From: Bradyrhizobium australiense | Lineage (GTDB): Bacteria; Pseudomonadota; Alphaproteobacteria; Rhizobiales; Xanthobacteraceae | Assembly (NCBI RefSeq): GCF_013114825.1 | Contig: NZ_JAAVLX010000003.1 | Span: forward strand, 620,001-684,000 | Length of the DNA: 64,000 nt | Reading direction: 5' to 3' | In this document: piece after piece, positions 47,501 through 56,055 of the stretch | How positions within the stretch are numbered: the first letter of the stretch is position 1 | Layout of the letters: each line of letters opens with the position of its first letter | Made by a program: the position numbers and the translations under genes | The notes under the pieces: generated by a model | What the model was told of the DNA's origin: nothing | Databases searched by the model: none | Seen by the model: only the letters and a program-made list of their open reading frames with translations

Positions 47501-49440
47501 AGTCGTACGCACCGGTCGTGAGCCAGCTGTTGCACGACTTAGATCGCAACTCGACTCTACCCAATGATGTGTACTCTATTGAGGAGTTTGTAGCGGGGGC
47601 ATCGAGTGTCCTGCAGAGCGACCCCGCGACCGTGTGGCCGGTCTTTTCCCGGTACAAAGATAGGAACACGGAGTTAGCTCTACAGATAGTAAGATCGTTT
47701 GATTACGAGTCATCGTTCACTTCGAAGATGAGCGAGATGGACCTCGCTGATTTCTTCATCTGGACCTACAGAGAAATTCCACCCCCTTCGGACAAAGAGA
47801 GAGGTGGGGCAAGATGGGTCGGGCCGGACGAGGAAATAGATCAGCTACGGCATGGCGTCCTTCGTCGCTTAACAACTCTTGGCACGCCTCTCGCAGTTGC
47901 ATCTGCTTTACGAATTGCTACCGAAGTTGCTGAAGCCCCTTGGCTGAAGTATCACGTTCTGGACGCCAGAAGAGCGCTTGATGCCACCACGTGGAGGCTC
48001 AGGGAGCCCTCTGAGGTGGTAGCGACGATTGCACTGCAAGGGTCCATAGAGCCGCCGCGAAGCACAAAGACGGTACTGGAGAGCAATGCTGCGGCTGGCT
48101 TGGATGCGCTTCAAGGTGTGGAGGAGGTTCTACAAGCGTTACCGTCAGAACGGATCGAAGCGGCGATCCAAGATTTCAGAGAACCATCCCGCATCAATCG
48201 ACGAACAATTCTATCTGTAGCCACCGAATGGCGCTCTGGTCATGGCGGCGTGTCAACCCTAAACAGGGAACTTTGCATTGCGCTCGCCCGATTGGGACAC
48301 GAGGTCACTTGCATCGTTTTGAATGCCGCCGCACACGAAATAAGCCAAGCAAGGGCCGCAGGCGTGCAAATTGTAACGCCTCGCCCGGACCCCTTCATAG
48401 CTGCTGACGATATCATCGCACGGCTTCTACTGTTTTCGAAACGAGGATTGGACGAATATGCGCCTGAGCTGGTGATAGGTCATGACCATATCACGGGCTC
48501 GGCGGCGCGACACATTGCTCAAGATGTTTACGGCGTCCCTTACATACATTTCGTTCACACGTTACCTGAGGAAATCGAGCGCCATAAGACGCGAGGATCG
48601 CAGTCGGTTCTTAAAGGAGCAATGAAAGCGCAGGTACAGATCGAGCAATGCAAGTCCGCGAACATGGTCGTTGCAATAGGCCCTAGGATCTTTCGTCAAA
48701 TCAGCGGTCGTTTGAGCCGCGCGGATGTACCCGTTGTCCAAATGTGGCCGGGGCTTAATCCGGCATTAGTCAATCATGTAGTTGATGTTTCCAGTCCAAG
48801 AGGAGCCGATTGTCTGCTCATTGCGCGGTTCGAAGATCCGGTTCTAAAAGGCGCGCCAATCGCGTGTCACGCGATCAGCAAGATAAATTCGAATTGGCGC
48901 GGTGATCCTTGGACGCGTCCAAAGTTGATTATGCGCGGTTTCACTTTTGAAGGAGTAGACGATGAGATACGAGCAATCGACGGATATAAGGCCGCAGAAC
49001 CGTACGTGACTTGTCGGCCTTATACGCAAATTGAAGACGAGATTGCGGAGGATATCTGTGGAGCTTCCGTTATTCTAATGCCGTCTGCTTCAGAGGGATT
49101 TGGTCTGTCGGCCTTGGAAGCAATCGCGGCAGGAATTCCTGCTCTGATCAGTGCAGAAAGCGGGTTAGCCCAACTGTTGATACAAGAAAAGTTAAGTCCA
49201 GCTGTCGCCAGCATCGCAAGGGAATGGGTGGTTGATGTCACTGGCAAGGACACTGACGTTATAACCGCCGATTGGGCTTTGCGAATAGAGCGGATTGTTG
49301 CGAATCCGGAGGCAGCATTTGATCAGGCCAGAAGGCTAAAGGCTGATCTATCTTCCGTCTTAAGCTGGGAAAACACCGCTCGAAGGTTTTCGATGCAAAT
49401 CGAAGAATGTTTGTTTAAGAGCGCCGCGAAGGCAATCTGA
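44521..49440 (+). CDS. NACHT-type NTPase / helical repeats / GT4 glycosyltransferase fusion
   Basis: One uninterrupted frame of 1,639 residues. Residues 40-260 form a STAND/NACHT-type NTPase: Walker A LLGAPGLGKTSE (G47-T54), Walker B LFLDGLDES (about 105-113, the NACHT form with paired acidic residues), and sensor LRLTCRSAEW. A helical winged region and the segment FVWSHQTFAEFLAAYYL (typical of NACHT proteins) follow near residue 345. About residues 370-1215 are HEAT/ARM-like helices. From about 1225 a GT-B glycosyltransferase begins: SVATEWRSGHGGVSTLNREL, DHITGSAA, and the GT4 donor-site motif ASEGFGLSALEA near 1524. ATG 44521 has a GGGGA ahead; TTG 44494 is possible. AT-rich codons suggest transfer. 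Likely an antiphage sensor with a glycosyltransferase effector (inference). Confidence 0.88.
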   Translation: MMKTRHFHLWQRCWKRIGAKSEELSSDIPEGVFLSALRDVPCLVLLGAPGLGKTSEIHLEAQSSIARGEAADIISLGRLTSIAELESLVISKVKRLELQGRIWNLFLDGLDESLSQITQSHDALSSIFRKVSIHKELGEVKLRLTCRSAEWPSLLEASLKDIWGEVGTQTYELQELSEADIKVAASELPPERTQAFLSQIERREVEALAKRPVTLNMLLDVFEQHSELPVKRAQLYREALLSSIDASNKNRRDVRLDARSQLMVAARIAAASIFSNSTEIAIDVRSVQEAGRIVAISEISGGYEPADSGSFPVEEVELQQALLTPLFAPVGETLFVWSHQTFAEFLAAYYLIERKLTPQSILDFLRSAEGDRIPPQLSEVSAWLASMDGALFNALTESNPEILLSSDVASASPEARESLVRGLLERFDRAELHDFNLLDRLRYDRLGHPRLAEQLLPYIVGRGKDIVARRAAIDIAEANGGLGISHTLASIALDPTENLHIRTQAAAAVEKVGDDASRLRLRELIHGSPADENDELKGWALKALWPKHLSVKELVASLTPEKNSSWIGSYASFVSTLELPELNDADAQEVLGWIAVVASYEERDYTFDRAIPRILNRVWDSIDRPAVLSSVAELFLGLFSSAKYTILQRSADDILSRISRESGRRLSLVQEIVKRSTSESWSWLAYAFPFPLLTLDDLPWLLERIRSPSEQFPEAAAAQLILAVMPKDSIEEYGAVWAAAEDSEVLSSGLQSLFSCQIDSPTSNWQRDDYKRRQSEQADVKKKRFDALQALENRLRTVEAENSFGWWELNLAFLANEQGILEGEFKSDLTETPLWANITDFLRDRLFITAVRYLTENKLVSSSWVGTNTFHRPAAAGYRALRLLLKLDRAAFLGLTAAAWRDWCASIFVSFNEDSEGIEARNIIVRRAYELAPDRVQRLLVRLFRKGSEFDARNAVRLLDQSYDERLGAFLWAMFRRLAPGKVRAIIIGCLARQSYAPVVSQLLHDLDRNSTLPNDVYSIEEFVAGASSVLQSDPATVWPVFSRYKDRNTELALQIVRSFDYESSFTSKMSEMDLADFFIWTYREIPPPSDKERGGARWVGPDEEIDQLRHGVLRRLTTLGTPLAVASALRIATEVAEAPWLKYHVLDARRALDATTWRLREPSEVVATIALQGSIEPPRSTKTVLESNAAAGLDALQGVEEVLQALPSERIEAAIQDFREPSRINRRTILSVATEWRSGHGGVSTLNRELCIALARLGHEVTCIVLNAAAHEISQARAAGVQIVTPRPDPFIAADDIIARLLLFSKRGLDEYAPELVIGHDHITGSAARHIAQDVYGVPYIHFVHTLPEEIERHKTRGSQSVLKGAMKAQVQIEQCKSANMVVAIGPRIFRQISGRLSRADVPVVQMWPGLNPALVNHVVDVSSPRGADCLLIARFEDPVLKGAPIACHAISKINSNWRGDPWTRPKLIMRGFTFEGVDDEIRAIDGYKAAEPYVTCRPYTQIEDEIAEDICGASVILMPSASEGFGLSALEAIAAGIPALISAESGLAQLLIQEKLSPAVASIAREWVVDVTGKDTDVITADWALRIERIVANPEAAFDQARRLKADLSSVLSWENTARRFSMQIEECLFKSAAKAI

Positions 49441-49473
49441 TCTTCAGTTGTTTTGTTCGAATCGGAAAGGGTG

Positions 49474-50063
49474 ATGCAGAGCCTTAATATCGATCATAGC
49501 GTTGTCACGCACCCGCCGTCATGGCCTCCGGGAGCGGCAAGGTGCAGCTGGTCCTGTCATTGTGGAATCTGTTCGAAATCGGATCGGCAGAAGACAAAGC
49601 ACAGCAGGTGCAGCGCTTAGGGTTTTTAGAGAAGTTCAACCCGCTTTGGATCGAGCGGGTTGAGATTGGGCGGCAAGAGGTCCGTGCGTTTATTTGGAAG
49701 AAAGCGCTGCGTATAGCACCGGAGCCGATTCAGGTATTCAACCGATACCTGTCTCAGGTCGATTCATATCTCTCCGGAACTGGAACAAGAATTGGCCTTA
49801 CACCGCGCCAGTGGATCGACGGTGTCGATTTTGAAAGATTCAAGAGACCCAAAGAACTTGCTCCGACCGCTCTGCGTCAGCTTCAAACTTACGGCGCAAA
49901 GAAAATGGCCTTGCGTCAAGACGAAATGTTCCAGAAGTGGATATCGGGCTTGCTTCCAAAGACCGATCCGGAAGGCCGCGCTTTTTCGAGAACGGAATTG
50001 GCAGAACTATCGGCGTTCTGCGAAGGAAATAGGCGGCATTCTATGCGGCTTGTCCAGCTATGA
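49474..50063 (+). pseudogene. PIN-like protein gene, frameshifted
   Basis: The frame from ATG 49474 begins MQSLNIDHSVVTHPPSWP, a plausible N-terminus of a PIN-like protein (early Asp in LNIDHSVV), then the reading frame shifts near 49520. The main frame (49521-50063, 180 residues) continues KVQLVLSLWNLFEIGSAEDK...RVEIGRQEVRAFIW...SQVDSYLSG...ALRQLQ. The joined product resembles uncharacterised rhizobial PIN-like proteins of about 250-300 residues, but a piece is missing at the junction and the C-terminus breaks up after 50063. Either a small deletion destroyed the gene or the sequence has an error. It follows the NACHT-GT gene by 34 bases. Confidence 0.45.
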
Positions 50064-50752
50064 CCGTGGAAGATGCTTTGAGCGCGAACTAGCAGTGCTA
50101 CTCGAAACGATGCGGCGGCGCTGGCGCGGGTACTGCAGGTTTTGGAACGTCGGAGATTTTTTCTGCGGGATTCAATCACTTCTGCGTCCGACTCCCACTG
50201 GAATCCCATTTCTTGCGAGCGGTTGCCGCCTTTCATCCCAGCCCGGCTACTCCGCAAGCAGCGTGGTTCGGAGTTCCTCCGCGTTCCGATGGAGCGCCGC
50301 CAACGTCATTTTCGGTAGCTCTCTGCGGACCTGTTCAGAAAAAAGAAGGGCGCGATCGGCATCACTTCGATTGCGCCTTAGCGTCCGACGAAGGAACCGC
50401 GGGTTCCATAACGTTCGATTGGCGGCTTTGAACGTCGGCCAGCTGGCTGAAAGCGGCGGCAGAGAGGCGACGCTCACCGACGGAACAGGTCCGACCTTCC
50501 TCTCGGGATAGGAGAGGAAAACGCCCTAAAGACAAGCCAAGCGACCGACGGACGTCTTCATTTTCAAGCCTACGACCACCCCCGTCGACAGGGATAAGCA
50601 TCGGGATCAGCGGGACAATTAATCCTGTCTTAATGCGGCACGAGCGTCTTTAGATATAACGACGAGACGTTCTTCGTGTTCGTTGGCTATGCTTTTCATC
50701 GAGGAATCTATTCGTCCCACTAAAGAGATCTGTCCCCATTGAGGAGGTCAAT
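50064..50752. other. Decayed sequence between PIN-like gene and nmad3
   Basis: About 690 bases without a sound gene. Plus-strand frames carry pieces that may be the degraded end of the PIN-like gene. A minus-strand frame (50247-50477) ends in a helical stretch (DADRALLFSEQVRRELP and on) that could be a remnant of another gene, but it has no good start. The last 60 bases hold the promoter and the GAGGAGG site for the next gene. Confidence 0.5.
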
Positions 50753-51460
50753 TTGAATGCCTTGCTCTGCCGCGTCGGCGCGGATCAAACGGTCGCGGGC
50801 GGGTCTTGGAACGGGCTCGTTAACAGCGAGTCGGGCGAGTTTGTGTACGTCGCAATCCCGGAGTCGCGTCAAACTCACCCCGGAATGGAAATTCCGTACA
50901 GCTCATTGCAACCGTTTGTAGAAAAATTCGGCTGCAGCCTACCGGTACATTTGCACAGTAGACACATGCACCTGGATCCCGACTTCGATCACCTAACCTA
51001 TGGTGACCGAGGCGAGCGAGCGAAACAGATCAAATCCTTTCTCTCGCGCGGTGACCTACTAGTCTTCTATTCGGGCCTGCGTGATGCCCATGCAGCACAG
51101 CTTGTTTACGCGATCATAGGCGTTTTTGTCGTCCAGGACATTAAGCCAGCTATCGATGTGCCGCCGTTTTTGCGCAACATCAATGCACATTCGCGCCGCG
51201 TCTTGGATGCTTCTGCTCAAGACGTTGTCGTTGTCGCGAAGCCGGGTGTTTCAGGTAGGCTGAAGCAGTGCTTGCCAATAGGAGAATGGCGAGATCGCGC
51301 ATATCGCGTTCGTAACGACGTTTTGTCGGATTGGGGTGGATTGTCAGTAAAGGACGGTTATCTGCAGCGCAGCGCGCGACTGCCCAGATTTCGCGATCCG
51401 GCGCGCTTCTTAAAATGGCTCGACGCTCGGAAACCGATTTTGCTTCAGAGCAATAACTGA
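50753..51460 (+). CDS. Nucleotide modification-associated domain 3 (Nmad3) protein
   Basis: A 235-residue protein starting at TTG 50753, which has an ideal GAGGAGG ribosome-binding site (50741-50747) and no competing ATG. The start ALLCRVGADQTVAGGSWNG, the FVYVAIPE segment, HLDPDFDHLTYGDRGERAKQI and LLVFYSGLRD are the conserved blocks of Nmad3, a domain defined from gene neighbourhoods of DNA base-modification systems; its biochemical role is unproven. Followed after 11 bases by an Nmad2 protein, and then by McrB and McrC on the same strand, so all four probably form one operon. Confidence 0.82.
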   Translation: MNALLCRVGADQTVAGGSWNGLVNSESGEFVYVAIPESRQTHPGMEIPYSSLQPFVEKFGCSLPVHLHSRHMHLDPDFDHLTYGDRGERAKQIKSFLSRGDLLVFYSGLRDAHAAQLVYAIIGVFVVQDIKPAIDVPPFLRNINAHSRRVLDASAQDVVVVAKPGVSGRLKQCLPIGEWRDRAYRVRNDVLSDWGGLSVKDGYLQRSARLPRFRDPARFLKWLDARKPILLQSNN

Positions 51461-51471
51461 GAATACTCTCG

Positions 51472-52131
51472 ATGCGAATGTTCCTTTATAAGCTGACGGT
51501 CGATGCTGGTGTAGCGCCTTGCGTTAGAAGAGGTCTACTCTCTCTCGCGATCTGCAAGCCTTCGATCCGAACAAGCGCCGAAGTCGACGACGTGATTTTT
51601 GGTTTTGCTGCAAATTCTCTCAATCCGCTCAATTCATTGATCTATATTGCCCGGGTCACGCAGAAATTGTTCGATGGCGAATACTATAGAGCGAAAAAGT
51701 ATGCTGCGCGGGCTGATTGCATTTACGAGTACAAGGAAATTGGTCGGCACTTTCATCTTCGTGATGGCGTTACATTCCATACCAGCAAACGTGACTTGCT
51801 ACGCGATCTCGGTAGGGCGCCCGGCTACTCTCGCGCAGAAGTGCTCCTGAGTGCGGACTTTCGCTATTTCGGGAGCAGAGGCACAGACGAGTACAAATTC
51901 CTGTTCCCTGAAATCGGACGCGCGATTGACTTTATCGGGCGAGGCCATCGCGTAAATCACACGGCAGGGCTCCGCGACCAACTTCTCGATATGAAAGACT
52001 GGGTTTGGCATTCTAGCAGCCACAAGACTGCGGCAGGTACTAAGTCATCAAAGCGCCAGACTTGTTATCAGCTATCAGCCGTCAGGCTGCCGCATCATCT
52101 AATCGAGGTGGCTTCTGAGCCTTCGGACTGA
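51472..52131 (+). CDS. Nucleotide modification-associated domain 2 (Nmad2) protein
   Basis: A 219-residue protein. The N-terminal FLYKLTVDAGVAPCVRRGLLSLAICKPSIRTSAEVDDVIFGF (in pieces) is the Nmad2 core, with the paired pattern of a GFAPxP-type turn, the CKPxIR block and a WIxGF-like strand. A C-terminal LLSADFRYFG and YKFLFPEI follow. Nmad2 is known only from genomic association with modified-nucleotide systems. It begins 11 bases after nmad3 and is itself followed by a 156-base gap before mcrB. Codon bias is poor, as elsewhere in the island. Confidence 0.8.
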   Translation: MRMFLYKLTVDAGVAPCVRRGLLSLAICKPSIRTSAEVDDVIFGFAANSLNPLNSLIYIARVTQKLFDGEYYRAKKYAARADCIYEYKEIGRHFHLRDGVTFHTSKRDLLRDLGRAPGYSRAEVLLSADFRYFGSRGTDEYKFLFPEIGRAIDFIGRGHRVNHTAGLRDQLLDMKDWVWHSSSHKTAAGTKSSKRQTCYQLSAVRLPHHLIEVASEPSD

Positions 52132-52287
52132 CGGCCGAGGTTTGATTGATGGCCCGGTGCTGAACATCCTATTCCGCGAAGGCACGGACCGATTGAGGCA
52201 CAATCCAAGCTAATTGAGCATCATGATCTTGATCGGGACGCTTGGTTTGGTGGAGAGTGATCGTAGAAACTGATTTGGGGGCAACTC

Positions 52288-54855
52288 GTGTCGCTGTCCG
52301 CACTAACCGAAAGGTCCGCTGTACTCAGCGCCATCGCTGAGTACGATGAACTTGGCCGTGAGGCGTTTCTCGCTCGTTATGGCTACGGCCCCACTCGAAC
52401 ATACTATTTGGAGCACGAGGGAAGGGAGTATGACAGCAAAGCCATTGTGGGAGTCGCTGTTGGTAAGCAGTTCCCAACAGAAGGTCCGCTCCGGTCTGAT
52501 CAATTCAGTGGGGGCGACGCTACGGTGCGAACCAAGCTCGAGAGCTTGGGATTCAAAGTAAGAGGTCCCTCCGAGCTTCAACGCATTCAAATCCAATCTG
52601 GGGATGTCGAACTTCTGCGGTCGAGTCGTGATCGCGCCAGATACGCCGACCTGTCTTCAGAAGAGCGAGCTGCTTACGAGAGGGTACATGCTGCGTTGGG
52701 CCGGCTGGGGCGCGCGGTCCAGGAGGAGCTAGGAAGTGCCGATTATGACGTACGTCTCACCTCCGGGTTTCACCTGAAGAGCGGTGTTCGAGGCGCGAAT
52801 CCCAAGGACCTTTGGTTTGGCGTTTATCGTCGAGAGAACGCTGCGGAGTTTTTGGGCAATCCTCAGCTATTCGCAATTGTATCCGGCAAAGGCGTTGAGC
52901 TAGGTTTCTACGTGTCAACGCATCCATCGGATTTCTCTGATGCAAAGCTTAAAGCTAGGCTTCGGGCAGCAGCACCTGCGATTTATCGGCAATTGCCGGA
53001 TCCCGGCAGTGCAGCCGCGGTTGAACTCGAACGCTCGCTCGGCAACCAGTGGGATTTCCGGCGCAAGTCTCGGCTGGAACCAGGTCGACGTGAGTTCGAC
53101 GATTTTTCAGCATGGCTCCGCTACTTCAAATCTCCTGCAGGCGCTCAGGAAGGTGGAGGGGGAATAACGCGGTGGTTCGTTGGAGAGGAGCTTGACGCAG
53201 CGGACCTCTCAGCTGTCGTGCGTGGCATGGCACACACCTTCCGGCCACTCATATCTTCCATACGAGCGGAGCCTGGTCGCCAGCCTATTCTGGAGCGCGG
53301 CGAGTCGGCTACGGTGGGACGGTCCTTCGCATCACTATTCGGCGAGATGGTCCAAAAGCTCGATGTCGCTCGACAGCAGCCCTTTTCCCAGGTCCCTGAT
53401 CTCTGGAATCTTATGGAGGAAATCCAAACTAGATTAGATAATTTGGCCAGTGTTGCGAAACGTCCGCACGTCACCACACAGTGGAGTCTTGGGAAGGGCA
53501 TATGGGCTAGCGTACCCTGGATCGCCCTTCTACATCGAGAGGTGACGACCAGTACACAGTCCGGAATCTATGTTGCACTTCTCGTATCTGAAGACCTCTC
53601 CATCATCTATGCAACCCTCATGCAGGGTATGACCTCCCTTGCCAATGAACTCGGTCGAAGCGCCGCCGTTCGGACGTTAAGCGAACGATCTGAAGGTTAT
53701 CAAGCCCAGATCGGCTGGGTGACAGAAAGTGGCCTCAAGCTTGGCAGCGATATCGATCTAAAGTCGGATAAGTGGAGAGTTCGACAGTACAAGGCCGGCA
53801 CTATAGCGAACGCGCGTTTTGATGTCCGCGACTTTCCGTCTGACGAGCAGTTCGAACACGCTCTGGAAGTGCTCTTGAAAGCGTATGATCAGATCGTCGG
53901 TACCCAGCTAGGATCTGCCGCGCAAGATCTCACGTCACCACCGGATCCGGCCCCGCTTCCCATTGAGGAGGAGGTCTATTCAATCCACGACGCCATGTCA
54001 GGCCTGTTTATGTCGCAAGAAGAGGTTGAGAGGATCCTTGCGGTCTGGCGATCCAAGAAAAATATCATTCTCCAAGGAGCTCCCGGTGTCGGGAAGTCCT
54101 TTGTTGCCAAGCGACTCGCGTTTGCTTTGATGGGGCACAACGCTCCAAGCCGAATAGAAGCTGTGCAGTTTCACCAGGCCTATGCTTATGAGGATTTCGT
54201 CCAAGGCTATCGGCCGACTACCGCGGGAGGCTTTGAAATCAGAGACGGCGTCTTCGTGCGGTTTTGCCAGGCAGCAATCGCCGATCCCAGTCGCGACTAC
54301 GTACTCATCATCGATGAGATTAATCGTGGCAACCTCTCGAAAATTTTCGGAGAGTTGATGCTCCTGATCGAACAGGACAAGAGGGATTTGAGGTGGGCAA
54401 CTCGGCTGACTTATGCCCGGCCCAACGACAAGAAATTCTATGTACCGGATAACCTCTTCATCATCGGCATGATGAACACGGCGGACCGATCCCTCTCCAT
54501 GGTTGACTATGCGCTGCGTCGCCGATTTGCGTTCGTAACACTTGCGCCGCAGTTCTCATCACCGCGATTCAGAGAACATTTGTTAGCTATGGAGATTCCG
54601 GAGGCCGTTTTAATTCGTATTACGTCGCGGATGATTGAGTTGAACGAAGCGATTGCTAGCGACACCATCAATCTTGGACCTGGATTTCAAATTGGACATA
54701 GCTTCTTTGTACCTTACGACGAGAGCTCCTACTCCCAAGAGTGGTACGAACGCATCGTTGAAACCGAGATACGTCCTCTGCTCGAGGAGTATTGGTTTGA
54801 TGAGCCCAAGAGAGCGGCCGATTGGCGAGAACGTCTGCTCAAGGCTGAGCCGTGA
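52288..54855 (+). CDS. mcrB: McrB-type GTPase with ScoMcrA-like N-terminal domain (type IV restriction)
   Basis: 855 residues from GTG 52288. Residues 1-92 (LTERSAVLSAIAEYDELGRE...YDSKAIVGVAVG...FSGGDATVRTKLESLGF) match the N-terminal domain of ScoMcrA-type modification-dependent endonucleases. Residues about 105-330 are unassigned. Residues about 396-535 match MrcB/DUF3578 (LGKGIWASVPWIA, GIYVALLVSEDLS). The AAA+ motor is at 590-850: GAPGVGKS (597-604), FVQGYRPT, LIIDEINRGNLSKIFGEL, and MNTADRSLSMVDYALRRRF with arginine fingers. GTP-driven translocation with McrC nuclease on modified DNA is the expected role. The stop overlaps the mcrC start by four bases. Confidence 0.9.
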   Translation: MSLSALTERSAVLSAIAEYDELGREAFLARYGYGPTRTYYLEHEGREYDSKAIVGVAVGKQFPTEGPLRSDQFSGGDATVRTKLESLGFKVRGPSELQRIQIQSGDVELLRSSRDRARYADLSSEERAAYERVHAALGRLGRAVQEELGSADYDVRLTSGFHLKSGVRGANPKDLWFGVYRRENAAEFLGNPQLFAIVSGKGVELGFYVSTHPSDFSDAKLKARLRAAAPAIYRQLPDPGSAAAVELERSLGNQWDFRRKSRLEPGRREFDDFSAWLRYFKSPAGAQEGGGGITRWFVGEELDAADLSAVVRGMAHTFRPLISSIRAEPGRQPILERGESATVGRSFASLFGEMVQKLDVARQQPFSQVPDLWNLMEEIQTRLDNLASVAKRPHVTTQWSLGKGIWASVPWIALLHREVTTSTQSGIYVALLVSEDLSIIYATLMQGMTSLANELGRSAAVRTLSERSEGYQAQIGWVTESGLKLGSDIDLKSDKWRVRQYKAGTIANARFDVRDFPSDEQFEHALEVLLKAYDQIVGTQLGSAAQDLTSPPDPAPLPIEEEVYSIHDAMSGLFMSQEEVERILAVWRSKKNIILQGAPGVGKSFVAKRLAFALMGHNAPSRIEAVQFHQAYAYEDFVQGYRPTTAGGFEIRDGVFVRFCQAAIADPSRDYVLIIDEINRGNLSKIFGELMLLIEQDKRDLRWATRLTYARPNDKKFYVPDNLFIIGMMNTADRSLSMVDYALRRRFAFVTLAPQFSSPRFREHLLAMEIPEAVLIRITSRMIELNEAIASDTINLGPGFQIGHSFFVPYDESSYSQEWYERIVETEIRPLLEEYWFDEPKRAADWRERLLKAEP

Positions 54856-55934
54856 CAATCCCCATTCGTAATATCTATTACCTTTTTTGCTACGCTTGGG
54901 AACGATTTCCGGAGGGTGGATCTACAGAAGCCGGGGTCGATGATTGCCCGGATCTTCCGAATCTTTTTGCTCGGGTATTAATCAATGGAGCTCGTCGCCT
55001 GCTCCGGAGAGGCCTAGACAGAGGTTATATCAGCTTCGAGGAAGAACTCAGATCGCCCCGAGGACGCCTCCTCATTGATCGGACAATCAAAGAGCAAACG
55101 CTTCAAAGAGGCGCAATCTCCTGCCAGGTCGATGAACTTAGTCAGGATGTCCTACACAACCAGATCATCAAGTCGACAGCTGTCGTATTGGCTAACCATC
55201 GTCTGATCGCACCTTCACTTGCGCACGAGCTGCGTTTGATTTGCGGGAGAATGGGAGCGGTTTCAGTGCTTAGGTTGAGGCCTGGCCTTTTCCGGAACGT
55301 CCAACTGTCGCGCAACAACGCTCAATATTCTGCGCTCATGAGACTTTGCGAGTTTGTTTGCCGCGCGATGCTGCCGGATGAGGTTGGTTCCGGCAGTCGC
55401 TTTTTCGATATCTTGCGTGATGAGGAGCGGATGTCGCGCGTATTTGAGGATTTCCTGAGGAATTTCTATTTCTATGAACAGAGCGCTTTCACGGTGCGCC
55501 GCGAGGACATGCGATGGCGGTTCGACTCGGGCCCAGGCGGCGATCCGACCCTAATGCCTATTATGCGCACCGACATAGTATTGCGATCTCCGCGCAGTAC
55601 TGTGGTCATGGACGCGAAGTTCTACGCTGATCCGTTCCCGCGATCATCTGGGACACCGAAGATCAGATCTAGTCATCTATATCAGCTCTTCGCCTACATG
55701 AAGCATGCGTCAGATAGAGCCCCGCGCCTGCCTGTTCGCGGTGCTCTCGTATATGCCTCGCCAGGTGACGGATGTTTGCACAGGTATCGCCTGGACGGAC
55801 ACGAGATAGCTGTGGCCGCAATCGACTTAAGAAGGCCTTGGATGCAGGTGCATTCTGCGCTGATCGGTTTGCTTGAGGGTTTGGGTACCAAAATGCTTCC
55901 ACATCACGATGGGGTTGAGCAAGCTTCGAATTAA
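54852..55934 (+). CDS. mcrC: McrC-type restriction endonuclease subunit
   Basis: A 360-residue McrC. It starts at GTG 54852 (overlap with mcrB stop, so translationally coupled) with IPIRNIYYLFCYAWERF, the classic McrC N-terminus that docks on the McrB ring. The C-terminal PD-(D/E)XK nuclease has MRTDIVLRS, VVMDAKFYAD and HLYQLFAYM, giving D, DxK and Q positions. With McrB it should cleave DNA that carries modified cytosine or related bases. Downstream, no further gene is attached. Confidence 0.93.
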   Translation: MTIPIRNIYYLFCYAWERFPEGGSTEAGVDDCPDLPNLFARVLINGARRLLRRGLDRGYISFEEELRSPRGRLLIDRTIKEQTLQRGAISCQVDELSQDVLHNQIIKSTAVVLANHRLIAPSLAHELRLICGRMGAVSVLRLRPGLFRNVQLSRNNAQYSALMRLCEFVCRAMLPDEVGSGSRFFDILRDEERMSRVFEDFLRNFYFYEQSAFTVRREDMRWRFDSGPGGDPTLMPIMRTDIVLRSPRSTVVMDAKFYADPFPRSSGTPKIRSSHLYQLFAYMKHASDRAPRLPVRGALVYASPGDGCLHRYRLDGHEIAVAAIDLRRPWMQVHSALIGLLEGLGTKMLPHHDGVEQASN

Positions 55935-56055
55935 AATGGGTGCTCATGGCCCTTAAGCGGGCGGAGTGGCTGCTTCTCAACGGTCCACAGCTGGCCGATT
56001 CTGTTGCAACAGTCAGTTGAGACAGATCGCGAAGCGCCGTGTGAGTTCTTGAGTC

